Shown here: piece by piece, positions 53,005 to 62,142 of the stretch | Numbering within the stretch: the first letter of the stretch is position 1 | How the letters are laid out: the number at the start of each line of letters is the position of its first letter | Assembly: GCF_038069655.2 (NCBI RefSeq) | Contig: NZ_CP150951.2 | Location: 2,196,001-2,260,000 of the forward strand | Source: Yoonia sp. BS5-3 | GTDB taxonomy: Bacteria > Pseudomonadota > Alphaproteobacteria > Rhodobacterales > Rhodobacteraceae | Reading direction: 5' to 3' | DNA length: 64,000 bases | Program-made: the position numbers and the translations under genes | The notes under the pieces: generated by a model | The model's database searches: none | Told to the model about the DNA's origin: nothing | What the model saw: only the letters and a program-made list of their open reading frames with translations

Positions 53005-53397
53005 CTAAGCTGGGCGTGTCTGGGCCATGACCTCAATCTCGACCAGAAATTCAGGGCGGGTGAAGCCGCTGACAATCATCAGCGTGGACGCAGGAAGATG
53101 TGGCACATCGGCAAGCCAGGCATCCCGCGCCGCCATGTATCCCGCCATATGCGCCCGATCCGTCACAAAGGCGTTGATCCGCAAGGTGCCGGCCTTAGAG
53201 GCTCCAGCCTCGGTCAGTATCAGATCGATATTCGCAAAGATCAGTTTGGCCTGTGCCTCGGCCCCCTTGGGCACGGTTCCGTCAATATTCAGGGCCAACT
53301 GGCCCGAGGTCAGAACAATGCCATCGGCACATACCCCATGCGCGTATCTGGCGAATGGCGGCGCCATCCCTTGCGGCGTCAGGCTTTTGATCATCAT
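53005..53397 (-). CDS. RidA/YjgF-family enamine/imine deaminase
   Basis: 130 residues. The RidA core is visible: GVCADGIVLTSGQLALNIDG, a set of KAGTLRINAFVTD strands and the end segment RPEFLVEIEVMAQ with the conserved Glu. RidA-type proteins hydrolyse reactive enamine/imine products to ketones and ammonia. An AAAGGAG site precedes the ATG at 53397. It is divergent from, and 79 bp away from, the ABC transporter and amidohydrolase operon, and so probably serves the same pathway. Confidence 0.85.
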   Translation of the reverse strand: MMIKSLTPQGMAPPFARYAHGVCADGIVLTSGQLALNIDGTVPKGAEAQAKLIFANIDLILTEAGASKAGTLRINAFVTDRAHMAGYMAARDAWLADVPHLPASTLMIVSGFTRPEFLVEIEVMAQTRPA

Positions 53398-53476
53398 GCG
53401 CTCCTTTTCTCTGCGGCCAGCTCTGCTTGCCGCAATGCAAACCTGAAACGAAACCCTTCGCAAGAAAGAACCTGAT

Positions 53477-54475
53477 ATGACATCAAAACTGACATATATC
53501 GCAGCTGCCACGACATTGGCAGCGACGAGCGCCTTCGCTGACGGTCACCTGACAGAGGTTGCATTTGGCACGAACTGGCTTGCCCAGGCCGAACATGGCG
53601 GTTTTTACCAGTCGGTTGCTGACGGGACCTATGAGGCTTGCGGTCTGAGCGTTTCGATCGTTCCGGGTGGCCCGCAAGTAAACAACCGCGCGCTACTGTT
53701 GGCGGGCCGGATTGATTACCATATGGGCGGCGATTTGCTGCAAGCCTTTAACGCTGTGAAAGAGGGTATCCCGGTCGTCGCGGTGGCTGCGAGCTTCCAA
53801 AAGCATCCGCAGGTCATCTTGGCCCATCCCGGCCAGGCCGAGACCTTTGAGGACCTCAAAGACCTGGAACTTCTGATCGGCGACAATGGCTATCAATCCT
53901 TTTATCAATGGATGATGGCGGCTTACGGTTTCACCGATGAGCAGCGTAAACCCTATACTTTTAACCCCGCACCGTTCTTGGCTGACACCGGCACCGGGAT
54001 GCAGGGTTACCTGTCATCAGAGCCCTATCTGGTGGAAAAAGAAGGCGGGTTTGAGCCAAGTGTCTTCCTGATCGCTGATGCCGGATATTCCACCTATGCG
54101 ACGACCATCGAAACAATGGCGACGACCATTGAAGAGAAGCCCGAAGAGGTAACCTGTTTTGTCGAAGGGTCGATCTTGGGCTGGTATAATTTCCTATATG
54201 GTGACAACGCCGCCGCCCGCGAGATGATCAAGGCGGACAATCCTGAAATGACCGATGACAAGATTGACTTTGCTATCGCGAAAATGATCGAAAATGGGAT
54301 CGTGCTGTCGGGTGACGCCGAAGAGCTTGGCATCGGTGTTATGACTGATGAAAAGATCGCGGATTTCTATAACAAGATGGTCGAAGCTGGCGTGATCGAA
54401 GCCGGGCTTGATTACCAATCTGCCTACACGACAGACTTTGTCGGTAACGGGCTGGGCATGGAAATCGCAAATTAA
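53477..54475 (+). CDS. ABC transporter substrate-binding protein, NMT1/THI5-like
   Basis: 332 residues with a signal peptide (YIAAATTLAATSAFA). The mature protein starts with FGTNWLAQAEHGGFYQSVADG, the NMT1/THI5/SsuA-like fold that binds pyrimidines, taurine or nitrate-like ligands. GGPQVNNRALLLAGRIDY and the MGGD segment fit the ligand cleft. It delivers the substrate from the periplasm to the permease encoded two genes on. The first gene of an operon of up to nine genes. Confidence 0.88.
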   Translation: MTSKLTYIAAATTLAATSAFADGHLTEVAFGTNWLAQAEHGGFYQSVADGTYEACGLSVSIVPGGPQVNNRALLLAGRIDYHMGGDLLQAFNAVKEGIPVVAVAASFQKHPQVILAHPGQAETFEDLKDLELLIGDNGYQSFYQWMMAAYGFTDEQRKPYTFNPAPFLADTGTGMQGYLSSEPYLVEKEGGFEPSVFLIADAGYSTYATTIETMATTIEEKPEEVTCFVEGSILGWYNFLYGDNAAAREMIKADNPEMTDDKIDFAIAKMIENGIVLSGDAEELGIGVMTDEKIADFYNKMVEAGVIEAGLDYQSAYTTDFVGNGLGMEIAN

Positions 54476-54529
54476 GACAGTGTCGGGGCTGGCTTCGGCC
54501 AGTCCCGATCTGACGAAGGAAATATCGAA

Positions 54530-55309
54530 ATGCAAAGCGCAGCCACGCAGACGCGGCCCGAGCTTTTGCGCATGTCTCATATCGAAAAGACGTTTCGCGG
54601 GAACGTGGTGGCATTGCGTGATTTGAACCTGACGCTTCATCAGGGCGATTTTTTGTCTCTTCTCGGCCCGTCTGGCTGCGGTAAGTCGACAGCCTTGCGT
54701 TTGATCGCTGGTCTGATGTCGCCCACATCGGGCAGCATCGATTGGCAGGGCGGTCAAGGTGATGGTGATCTGGGGGTCGTGTTCCAGGAACCCACCCTGA
54801 TGCCGTGGGCGCGGGTCAAAGATAACGTCTGGCTGCCTTTCCGGTTGCGTGGAAAAAGCTATGCCAGCGTAAAAGACGATGTCTTGCAAGCGCTGAAACT
54901 GGTGGGGCTTGCCGATTTCCAAAACGCTTATCCGCGCGAATTGTCCGGCGGCATGAAAATGCGCGTGTCAATCGCGCGGGCACTTGTCACCAAGCCGCGA
55001 CTGATTTTGATGGATGAACCTTTTGCGGCGCTTGATGAAATCACCCGGCATCGTTTGAATAACGATCTGCTGGCGCTGCGCGAAGCAATTGGATGCACGG
55101 TGATTTTTGTAACGCACTCGGTCTTTGAGTCCGTGTTTTTGTCGGACCGGATTGTCGTGATGGCCGCGCGGCCGGGCCGTATCATCGGCGAGGTGAAGGT
55201 GGACGCGCCCTATCCGCGCACTGAGACCTTCCGCACATCGACAGATTATGCGGCGTCGGCCGCGGAAGCTTCACAAATGCTTGAGCGCGCGATGGAGCAA
55301 GCAGCATGA
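54530..55309 (+). CDS. ABC transporter ATP-binding protein
   Basis: 259 residues. Walker A is LGPSGCGKST near residue 46, the Q-loop FQEPTLMPW, the signature LSGGMKMRVS and Walker B LILMDEPFAALDE. It belongs to the SsuB/TauB-type importer ATPases. It powers import of the substrate bound by the preceding protein. It overlaps the permease gene by 4 nt. Confidence 0.92.
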   Translation: MQSAATQTRPELLRMSHIEKTFRGNVVALRDLNLTLHQGDFLSLLGPSGCGKSTALRLIAGLMSPTSGSIDWQGGQGDGDLGVVFQEPTLMPWARVKDNVWLPFRLRGKSYASVKDDVLQALKLVGLADFQNAYPRELSGGMKMRVSIARALVTKPRLILMDEPFAALDEITRHRLNNDLLALREAIGCTVIFVTHSVFESVFLSDRIVVMAARPGRIIGEVKVDAPYPRTETFRTSTDYAASAAEASQMLERAMEQAA

Positions 55310-56160
55310 GCGCGCTGGACACACAATCGGCCCCGACGATTGATCATGAGGAAGAACGCCGCGCACGGCAAAAGCAGATCACAAGGGTTGCCCGTTGGAT
55401 GCTGCCTTCGCTGGTGCTGGTCGTGCTGATTGGCGGCTGGCAGGCTTATGTCACGATCGCTGAGGTCCCCCACTACATTCTGCCGTCACCCTATTTGATT
55501 GGGCAGACATTGATTGCCGACTGGGCGGTTTTGTGGCCTGCTTTGCTTGTTACAGGGCGGCTGACATTGCTTGCCTTGATTTTTGCAGTCATCGGGGGGC
55601 TGGCTATCGCAATTGCCTTTACGCAATCGAAATGGGTTGAACTTGCAATGTTCCCCTATGCTGTGATCTTGCAGGTCACTCCGGTCGTGGCGATTGCGCC
55701 ACTTTTGCAAATCTATGTGGAAAGCGCCTTTGTGGCGGCCCTGTTATGCGCATGGATCGTGGCATTCTTTCCGATCCTGTCGAATACGACCATCGGGCTC
55801 AAATCTGCAGATCATAATCTGCAAGACCTGTTCAAAATCTATGGCGCGAGCAAGTGGCAGACGTTGCGCTATCTTTCGGCCCCATCGGCGCTGCCGTTCT
55901 TTTTGGGTGGTTTGAAAATTGCCGGGGGGCTGGCATTGATCGGCGCTGTGGTGGCCGAGTTTGTGATCGGGCGTGCAGGCACCGGGCTTGGCCTTGCATC
56001 GACGCTGCTTGAAGCCTCATACCGGTTCAACTTCGGCCGCCTCTATGCTGCCTTGATCCTGATATCGATCATGGGGGTGGCGATCTTCGGATTGATGAGT
56101 TTGATCAGCTATCTATGCCTGTTCCGTTGGCATGAAAGTGCCCTGAAAAGAGAAGATTAA
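55306..56160 (+). CDS. ABC transporter permease
   Basis: 284 residues with six membrane spans after a charged N-terminus. The EAA loop for ATPase contact is around KIYGASKWQTLRYLSAPSAL near residue 185. SsuC/TauC-type. Its stop overlaps the next ATG by 1 nt (TAATG), so the importer and the amidohydrolase are translationally linked. Confidence 0.9.
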   Translation: MSALDTQSAPTIDHEEERRARQKQITRVARWMLPSLVLVVLIGGWQAYVTIAEVPHYILPSPYLIGQTLIADWAVLWPALLVTGRLTLLALIFAVIGGLAIAIAFTQSKWVELAMFPYAVILQVTPVVAIAPLLQIYVESAFVAALLCAWIVAFFPILSNTTIGLKSADHNLQDLFKIYGASKWQTLRYLSAPSALPFFLGGLKIAGGLALIGAVVAEFVIGRAGTGLGLASTLLEASYRFNFGRLYAALILISIMGVAIFGLMSLISYLCLFRWHESALKRED

Positions 56161-57422
56161 TGGATTTCAAAACACTTCCGGACGGGCCGGTGACCCTGCG
56201 CAACGTCACCATACCTGCCGCTGTGCTGGGGCAAGACGGTGATTTAGTCCGGACCGAGATCGGCATCGCCGATGGCAAGATCGCGGCAGCGGGCGGCGCA
56301 GCGATCGATATGGGCGGCGCTATGGTTTTGCCCGCTTTTGTCGATTGTCACACACATCTTGATAAAGGGCATATCCTGCCCCGGGCGCAGAACCCCGATG
56401 GGACCTTCATTGGGGCGCTAAGCAATGTGCGTGCTGATCACGCCAATTGGACCAGCGAAGATGTCCGCACCCGCGCAGATTTTTCGATACGCTGCGCCTA
56501 TGCCCATGGGACGCGGGCGATCCGGACCCATGTGGATTCGATGAATGGGCAATATGCACGCAGTTGGCCCGTACTGGCCGAATTGCGGGACGAATGGGCG
56601 GGCAAGATCGATCTGCAAATGGCCAGTTTGATCTCATGCGAAGGCTATGCCTTGGCCGAGTATCACGACATCGCAGAAGCGGTCGCCCAATATGGCGGCG
56701 TTCTGGGCATGGTGTCTTACCCAATCCCCGAACTCAAAGAGGTGTTGCTTGGCCATTTAGAAACGGCGGGCAAGCTTGGATTGGCGTTAGATTTTCATAC
56801 CGACGAAACCATGGACCCCAGCTCTGAGACATTGCGTTTAATCGCGGAATGCGTTCTGGAAACAGGCTTTGATGCGCCGGTTTTGGTCGGGCATTGCTGC
56901 TCATTGTCGGCGCAAGATGATGCGCGGGCATTGGACACGCTTGATCTTGTCGCCAAGGCAAAACTGGATGTGGTAAGCTTGCCAATGTGCAACCTTTATC
57001 TGCAAGATCGGCAGGCCGCCCGCACTCCGCGCGGGCGCGGCGTGACATTGGTGCATGAGATGAAAGCGCGGGGGATCAAGGTCAGCTTTGCCTCGGATAA
57101 TACACGCGATCCGTTCTACGCTTATGGCGACATGGATATGCTTGAGGTGATGCGCATGGCGACACGCATTGCCCATCTTGACCACTCTGATCCCGATTGG
57201 GTGCAAAGCTTTGCCGCAACGCCAGCGACTGTTTGCGGGTTTGCCGATAATAGCCTCGCGATTGGTGCCGCCGCCGACCTGATTATTTGTTCCGCGCGCA
57301 ATTGGAATGAACTTTATGCGCGGCCGCAATCTGATCGCATCGTGCTGCGCAACGGTGTCGCGATCGACCGCACCTTGCCCAGCTACACCGAACTTGATCC
57401 GCTTTTTGAGGCTACCCCATGA
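56160..57422 (+). CDS. Cytosine-deaminase-like amidohydrolase
   Basis: 420 residues of the amidohydrolase superfamily. Metal ligands are in VDCHTHLDKGH near residue 64, LDFHTDETMD near 210, VGHCCSL near 246 and the catalytic Asp in FASDNTRDPFYAYGD near 312. The HTDE and DNTRDP pattern is that of the CodA-type branch, which deaminates cytosine and other pyrimidine-like or triazine rings. It likely acts on the imported compound in the cytoplasm. The substrate is not established. Confidence 0.82.
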   Translation: MDFKTLPDGPVTLRNVTIPAAVLGQDGDLVRTEIGIADGKIAAAGGAAIDMGGAMVLPAFVDCHTHLDKGHILPRAQNPDGTFIGALSNVRADHANWTSEDVRTRADFSIRCAYAHGTRAIRTHVDSMNGQYARSWPVLAELRDEWAGKIDLQMASLISCEGYALAEYHDIAEAVAQYGGVLGMVSYPIPELKEVLLGHLETAGKLGLALDFHTDETMDPSSETLRLIAECVLETGFDAPVLVGHCCSLSAQDDARALDTLDLVAKAKLDVVSLPMCNLYLQDRQAARTPRGRGVTLVHEMKARGIKVSFASDNTRDPFYAYGDMDMLEVMRMATRIAHLDHSDPDWVQSFAATPATVCGFADNSLAIGAAADLIICSARNWNELYARPQSDRIVLRNGVAIDRTLPSYTELDPLFEATP

Positions 57423-58836
57423 CCATACCCGCCAATATCGCCGCAGCAAAAGCTGCGCTATCGCATCTTGATGTCGAAGAACGGGATGCGGCAATCACGA
57501 CCGCCTCCCGGGATTTTTTTGGTACTCGCCCGTGCTCAAGGCGCGGATGGATCACCTTGTTGCCGACTTTGTTGTCCGGCCCAAGGATGAGGCCGAGATT
57601 ATCGAAATCCTGAAAGTTTGCTATGAGCATGATGTGCCGGTGACCACGCGCGGGGCGGGGACAGGAAATTATGGGCAAGCCATGCCGATGCGCGGCGGCT
57701 GTGTCATGCATCTAAAACACTTGGATCAGGTGACACATTGCGAACCGGGCCGCGTGATCGTGCAGCCGGGATGTCTGCTCAAGGATGTGGATGCGCACTG
57801 TATCGCGGCCTGCGGTCATGAGCTTCGCATGTTTTCCTCAACCTGGGCGACCGCCACAATTGGCGGCTTTATTGCGGGCGGCTCTGGGGGTGTTGGCTCA
57901 GTCACTTGGGGGTCGCTGCGCGAGTTGGGGAATATCATCCGCTTGCGGGTTGTGACGATGGAAAAAGAGCCGCGCATCCTAGAATTCACAGGCGAAGAGC
58001 TGGCCCGCGTCAGTCACGCCTATGGCACCAACGGGATCATCACCGAGCTCGAACTTCCGCTGGCCCCGGCCTATGATTGGACCCACTGCTTTGTCACGGC
58101 TAAGGATTGGGATCGGGCCATGGAATGCGCCGATGCTCTAGCCAATGAAAATGGCATCCTGCTTAAAATCGCTTCGGTCTATGAGGCGCCAACCGCTAAG
58201 GCCTATTTCCAACGCGTCGCCCCATATGTTGCGGATGATGATCACCTGATCGGTCTGATGATCGCGCCGCATAATATGGAAGGGTTCCTGACATGGATGG
58301 GGCGCAATCCGGATATGAAACTGATCTATCGGTCAGATGATCACGACTGGGCCCGCGCACCTGGTCATGTTTTTGAATATGGTTGGAATCATACAACATT
58401 GCGCGCGCTCAAGGTTGATCCCAGCATTACCTATCTGCAGGTCCGCTACGGGTTCCCTGATCATTTCCGGCTTGTCAATGAAATGCGCGCAGCCTTCCCT
58501 GACGAGCTGATCCAACATCTTGAAGCGATCCGGATGGAGGGCGGCAAGATCGGCTTTGCCGGGCTGACCCTTGTGAAATTCACCACAGAGGAAAGACTTG
58601 ATGAAATCGTCAAGGCCCATGAAGCCGCAGGGGCGCTGATCTTTAACCCGCATCGCTACACACTGGAAGAAGGAGGGCGGCAGCATGCCGACCCACGCCA
58701 GTTGGATTTCAAAAAAGAGGCCGATCCAAAGGGGCTCTTAAATCCGGGTAAGATGATCGCTTGGGATGACCCGGACTGGGATTACGCCAAAATGTACGCC
58801 TACCCAGGCATGACCAAAGCCCCCGAAAGCGCCTGA
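57419..58836 (+). pseudogene. FAD-linked oxidoreductase, single-base frameshift in T7 run
   Basis: The first 34 codons (57419-57520) read a normal N-terminus in one frame, and the rest (to 58836) reads on in another. Adding one T to the run of seven T at 57514-57520 gives DFFWYSPVLKARMD and one continuous protein of about 472 residues. The body is an FAD-binding (GlcD/VAO-type) oxidoreductase: TTRGAGTGNYGQAMPMRGG for FAD binding, FIAGGSGGVGSVTWGSLREL, and a C-terminal cap. It may oxidise the product of the amidohydrolase. Either a real loss of function, a slippage site, or an assembly/sequencing error. A GTG at 57532 could give a protein lacking the N-terminus. Confidence 0.85.
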
Positions 58837-58837
58837 C

Positions 58838-59416
58838 GTGAAAACCTTTGTACTTTATGCGCATCCATGCGCAGACAGCTTTAACGCAGCCGTCCATGAT
58901 ACCGTGGTGGGCGCGTTGAAAGCCCGTGATTGGGACGTGGATGATTGTGATTTGAACGCCGAAGGCTTTGCGCCTGTCCTGACCGAGGCCGAGCGGCGCG
59001 GCTATCACGATATCCCTCAAAACACAGGGCCCGTGCAGGCATATGTTGACAGGCTGCGCCAGGCCGAAGCCTTGGTGATGGTCTTTCCAGTGTGGAACTT
59101 TGGGTATCCAGCAATCTTAAAGGGCTTCTTAGATCGGGTCTTTCTGCCCGATGTCAGCTTTAAACTGGAAGGCGGGGGCATCAGTCCAGGGTTGACCAAT
59201 ATCAAACGCCTTGTGGCCTGCACGACTTATGGCGGCACGCGGGTCCGGGCCATGATGAACGGGGACCCACCACGCAAATGCGTCACGCGCGCGGTGCGTT
59301 ATGCCTGTGGCTGGCCGCGCACACGCTATATTGGCCTTTACGATATGAACAATAACAGCCCCGATGCGCTGAGCGCCCATCTTGATCGGGTGCGATCCGA
59401 AATGCAGAGGCTGTAA
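58838..59416 (+). CDS. NAD(P)H oxidoreductase, flavodoxin-like fold (first of pair)
   Basis: 192 residues from a GTG start. It begins KTFVLYAHPCADSFNAAV and has FPVWNFGYPAILKGFLDRVF, the FMN/FAD-binding pattern of the NQO1/MdaB-like family. It shares its plan with the next gene and overlaps it by 1 nt. It could supply reduced flavin or reduce a quinone-like intermediate of the pathway. Confidence 0.85.
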   Translation: MKTFVLYAHPCADSFNAAVHDTVVGALKARDWDVDDCDLNAEGFAPVLTEAERRGYHDIPQNTGPVQAYVDRLRQAEALVMVFPVWNFGYPAILKGFLDRVFLPDVSFKLEGGGISPGLTNIKRLVACTTYGGTRVRAMMNGDPPRKCVTRAVRYACGWPRTRYIGLYDMNNNSPDALSAHLDRVRSEMQRL

Positions 59417-60015
59417 TGCGCGCGCTTGTGGTTTATGCGCACCCGCGCCCCGACAGCTTTAATGCCGCGATCCGGGATTTGGTCATTGAACGGCTCAAAG
59501 CATCGGGTGCGGAAATAAGGTTGATTGATCTTTATGCCGATGGGTTTGACCCAGTGATGGGGCAGGACGAACTGGGCGATCATTTCGATGAGAGCAAGAA
59601 CCAGACCGGGCTTGAGGCGCATGTCGCGGATTTGAAATGGTGCGACACGCTGGTCTTCGTTTACCCAACCTGGTGGTACGGTCTGCCTGCGATGCTCAAA
59701 GGATGGCTGGATCGGGCATTGTTGCCCGGTGTTGCGTTCAAGATGCCCGCAGCCCCAGATGAAAATATTGCACCCGGGCTGACTCATATCTCGCGGCTGG
59801 CGGTCTTTACCACCTGCGGGGCAAGCTGGTGGTTGACGCAGTTTGTCGGCGCACCGGGTAAGCGGACAATCCTTCGCGGCGTACGTCTGCTTTGTGCGAA
59901 AGGGTGCAAAACTGCCTTTGCTGCCCATTATCTCATGGACAGCTCAACCAAAGACAGCCGCGCGGCGCATCTTGAAAAAGTCGCGCGCAAAGTGGATCGA
60001 TTTGCGAAAGGGTAG
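59416..60015 (+). CDS. NAD(P)H oxidoreductase, flavodoxin-like fold (second of pair)
   Basis: 199 residues. RALVVYAHPRPDSFNAAI and YPTWWYGLPAMLKGWLDRAL match the flavodoxin-like NQO1 family, aligned over the whole length with the previous protein but clearly diverged. A tandem duplication with specialisation is likely. It lies 3 nt before the oxygenase gene. Confidence 0.85.
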   Translation: MRALVVYAHPRPDSFNAAIRDLVIERLKASGAEIRLIDLYADGFDPVMGQDELGDHFDESKNQTGLEAHVADLKWCDTLVFVYPTWWYGLPAMLKGWLDRALLPGVAFKMPAAPDENIAPGLTHISRLAVFTTCGASWWLTQFVGAPGKRTILRGVRLLCAKGCKTAFAAHYLMDSSTKDSRAAHLEKVARKVDRFAKG

Positions 60016-60018
60016 AGG

Positions 60019-60948
60019 ATGATACCGGTTCTGGATTGGTCAGCCTTTCAAACTGATCCGCAAGCATTTTCGGCTGAGCTGGGGCAGATCTGTCGCAAGA
60101 GTGGTTTTTTTCTACTCAAGAACCACGATGTCCCGAAGGCCCTGATCGATGCGTGTTTTGGGCAAGCAGATGCGTTCTTTGCATTGCCCGAGGCGCAAAA
60201 GGCAAAGCTGTCAATCGCCTCGAACCCGCATAATCGCGGTTGGGCTGCCATGGGCAGCGAAAGCCTTGATGAGGCGTCCGGCCAGATCGATCAGAAACAA
60301 GCGTTTAATATCGGGCTTGATCTGGCGGCGGATGACCCGGCTGTGCTGCGCGGTGATGCATTTCGGGGCGTGAATCTATGGCCTGCGATTGACGGGTTTC
60401 GGGATATCGTACTGGACTACTTCAATGCTGTTTGGAAACAGGGCATTGACTTACATGCTGCATTTGCCCGCGATCTGGGGCTCGACCCAGATTACTTTGC
60501 CCCGCATTTTGATGCGCCAATGGCGACCCTGCGGCTATTATCCTATCCATCAGCATCCGGACAAAAGAATGAGATGGGTGCAGGCGCGCATACCGATTAT
60601 GGATCAATCACGCTGTTGATGACCGACGGGGTGTCGGGTTTGCAGGTCAAACCGCGCGGAGGTGACTGGGTTGACGTGCCGCACGCGCCGAATGCATTTG
60701 TAGTGAATATTGGCGATTGTCTGATGCGCTGGACCAATGAAATCTACGCCTCAACACCGCACCGGGTTTTGCCGCCGCCAAAGGCGCGCCGGTCGATTGC
60801 TTTTTTCCTTGATCCAAACCCCGACAGTTTGATTGCGGCGCTGCCTGGCACAGGCGCAGCAAAATTCCCGCCAGTTCTGGCGAAAGACTATCTGCGGGCG
60901 CGGCTGGATGCGACATATCATGGAAAGGACCAAGATGAGACGGCTTGA
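60019..60948 (+). CDS. IPNS-type 2-oxoglutarate/Fe(II) oxygenase
   Basis: 309 residues. The DIOX_N part (about 1-115) has FFLLKNHDVPKALID. The iron ligands are in GAHTDYGSITLL (H, D) and STPHRVLPP (H), and the R-x-S motif for 2-oxoglutarate is RRSIAFF. The isopenicillin N synthase branch includes thymine 7-hydroxylases, which fits a pyrimidine-like substrate, but this is only a suggestion. It overlaps the next gene by 14 nt. Confidence 0.87.
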   Translation: MIPVLDWSAFQTDPQAFSAELGQICRKSGFFLLKNHDVPKALIDACFGQADAFFALPEAQKAKLSIASNPHNRGWAAMGSESLDEASGQIDQKQAFNIGLDLAADDPAVLRGDAFRGVNLWPAIDGFRDIVLDYFNAVWKQGIDLHAAFARDLGLDPDYFAPHFDAPMATLRLLSYPSASGQKNEMGAGAHTDYGSITLLMTDGVSGLQVKPRGGDWVDVPHAPNAFVVNIGDCLMRWTNEIYASTPHRVLPPPKARRSIAFFLDPNPDSLIAALPGTGAAKFPPVLAKDYLRARLDATYHGKDQDETA

Positions 60949-61717
60949 TTGGGCGCAGCGGCGCGCGCCAGAATTTGAAAATGTTGATCCAAAGACAGCC
61001 ATCGCCATCTTGCCGACGGCGGCTATTGAACAACACGGTCCGCATTTGCCGGTTGGGACGGATACGCTGATCATGGAAGGGATGTTGAACACATTCCGCA
61101 AAAGCTGTCCCGATGATCTTGACCCGTGGATTTTGCCCATCCAGGCTGTTGGTAAATCCAACGAACATCTTTGGGCGAAGGGTACTTTGACGCTGACGGC
61201 AACGACGGCCCTGACCGCATGGACAGAAATCGGGCTGTCAGTCGCCCGCGCTGGCTTTAAAAAGATCGTGATCGTCAACAGCCATGGCGGCAATTTGGAC
61301 CTGATTTCAATCCTGTCACGCGAATTGCGGGTTGAGGCTGGGATGCTCGCAGTTAAATGCCAATGGGGTAATTTCGGCCATCCGGATGGCATGTATGGCG
61401 ATTACGAAAAGAAATTTGGCATCCACGGTGGCGATGTGGAAACCTCGCTGATGCTCGATTTCGCAGCTGAAAGCGTGGATATGTCCCATGCAACCCATTT
61501 CGCATCTACAGCCGAAACGGATCTGATCCCACCGATTGGACCAATCAGCCGGGGATGGATTGCGTCAGACTTGAACCCCGACGGAACGGTCGGCGATGCG
61601 AGCTTAGCGACGGCAGAGAAAGGGCGAGCAACTGCTGAGCATCAAGTGGCAGGTTTTGTTGCGCTTCTACGGCAAGTCCGGGACATGCCACTGCCGGACG
61701 CCGCTGCGAAAATCTAA
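60935..61717 (+). CDS. Creatininase-family amidohydrolase
   Basis: 260 residues. Metal ligands are in AIEQHGPHLPVGTD near residue 30, VNSHGGNLDL near 112, and HGGDVETSLML near 165. The creatininase fold hydrolyses ring amides or formamides of creatinine, ArfB-type pyrimidines and related compounds. It would open a cyclic amide in this pathway. The ATG at 60935 with AAAGGA upstream was chosen. Last gene of the operon. Confidence 0.85.
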   Translation: MRRLDWAQRRAPEFENVDPKTAIAILPTAAIEQHGPHLPVGTDTLIMEGMLNTFRKSCPDDLDPWILPIQAVGKSNEHLWAKGTLTLTATTALTAWTEIGLSVARAGFKKIVIVNSHGGNLDLISILSRELRVEAGMLAVKCQWGNFGHPDGMYGDYEKKFGIHGGDVETSLMLDFAAESVDMSHATHFASTAETDLIPPIGPISRGWIASDLNPDGTVGDASLATAEKGRATAEHQVAGFVALLRQVRDMPLPDAAAKI

Positions 61718-62142
61718 GACGTTTTTTGACAGGGATTATTCTTCAAGAGGTGAGATGAAAGCACAGATTTTGTGTCTTAGTCACGCATAGATGTTCCGTC
61801 GGCGGGGAAGTGGTGGCCGCCGGGACGCGGCCGGCGCGACTTCCAGCGTATCATTGACATCGTCAGGGTTCATGACGAAACAAGCTCGGGCTCGCGATAT
61901 CTCTTAGCCGGAACTCACTTGCGCGGGATTGCTGCAGATCGCCAATTGGTGGGCCTTTTCACGCAGTCCCTTGTCAGCATTCTGGATGGTTTGCTGCAAG
62001 AGCCGATCGAAACGCTACCGGGGCTGAATATCCCAAGGGGGATTAATGAAGAACTCGTGCGGCTCGACAAGGCGGCTAATCATGTTCATCGGACGGCAAT
62101 GGCGGTCGAAAAGCCCAACAATGAAACGCCGTTTATCTATGA
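61718..62142. other. Decayed region after creatininase gene
   Basis: About 425 bp. A frame from about 61779 to 62275 (no proper start; TTG at 61919) has the residues ADRQLVGLFTQSLVSILDGL and a linker-like stretch ending in PFIYEKLIARQQRW, which may be the end of an NRPS condensation domain and the beginning of an adenylation domain. This is a weak reading. No intact gene is supported. Confidence 0.35.
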
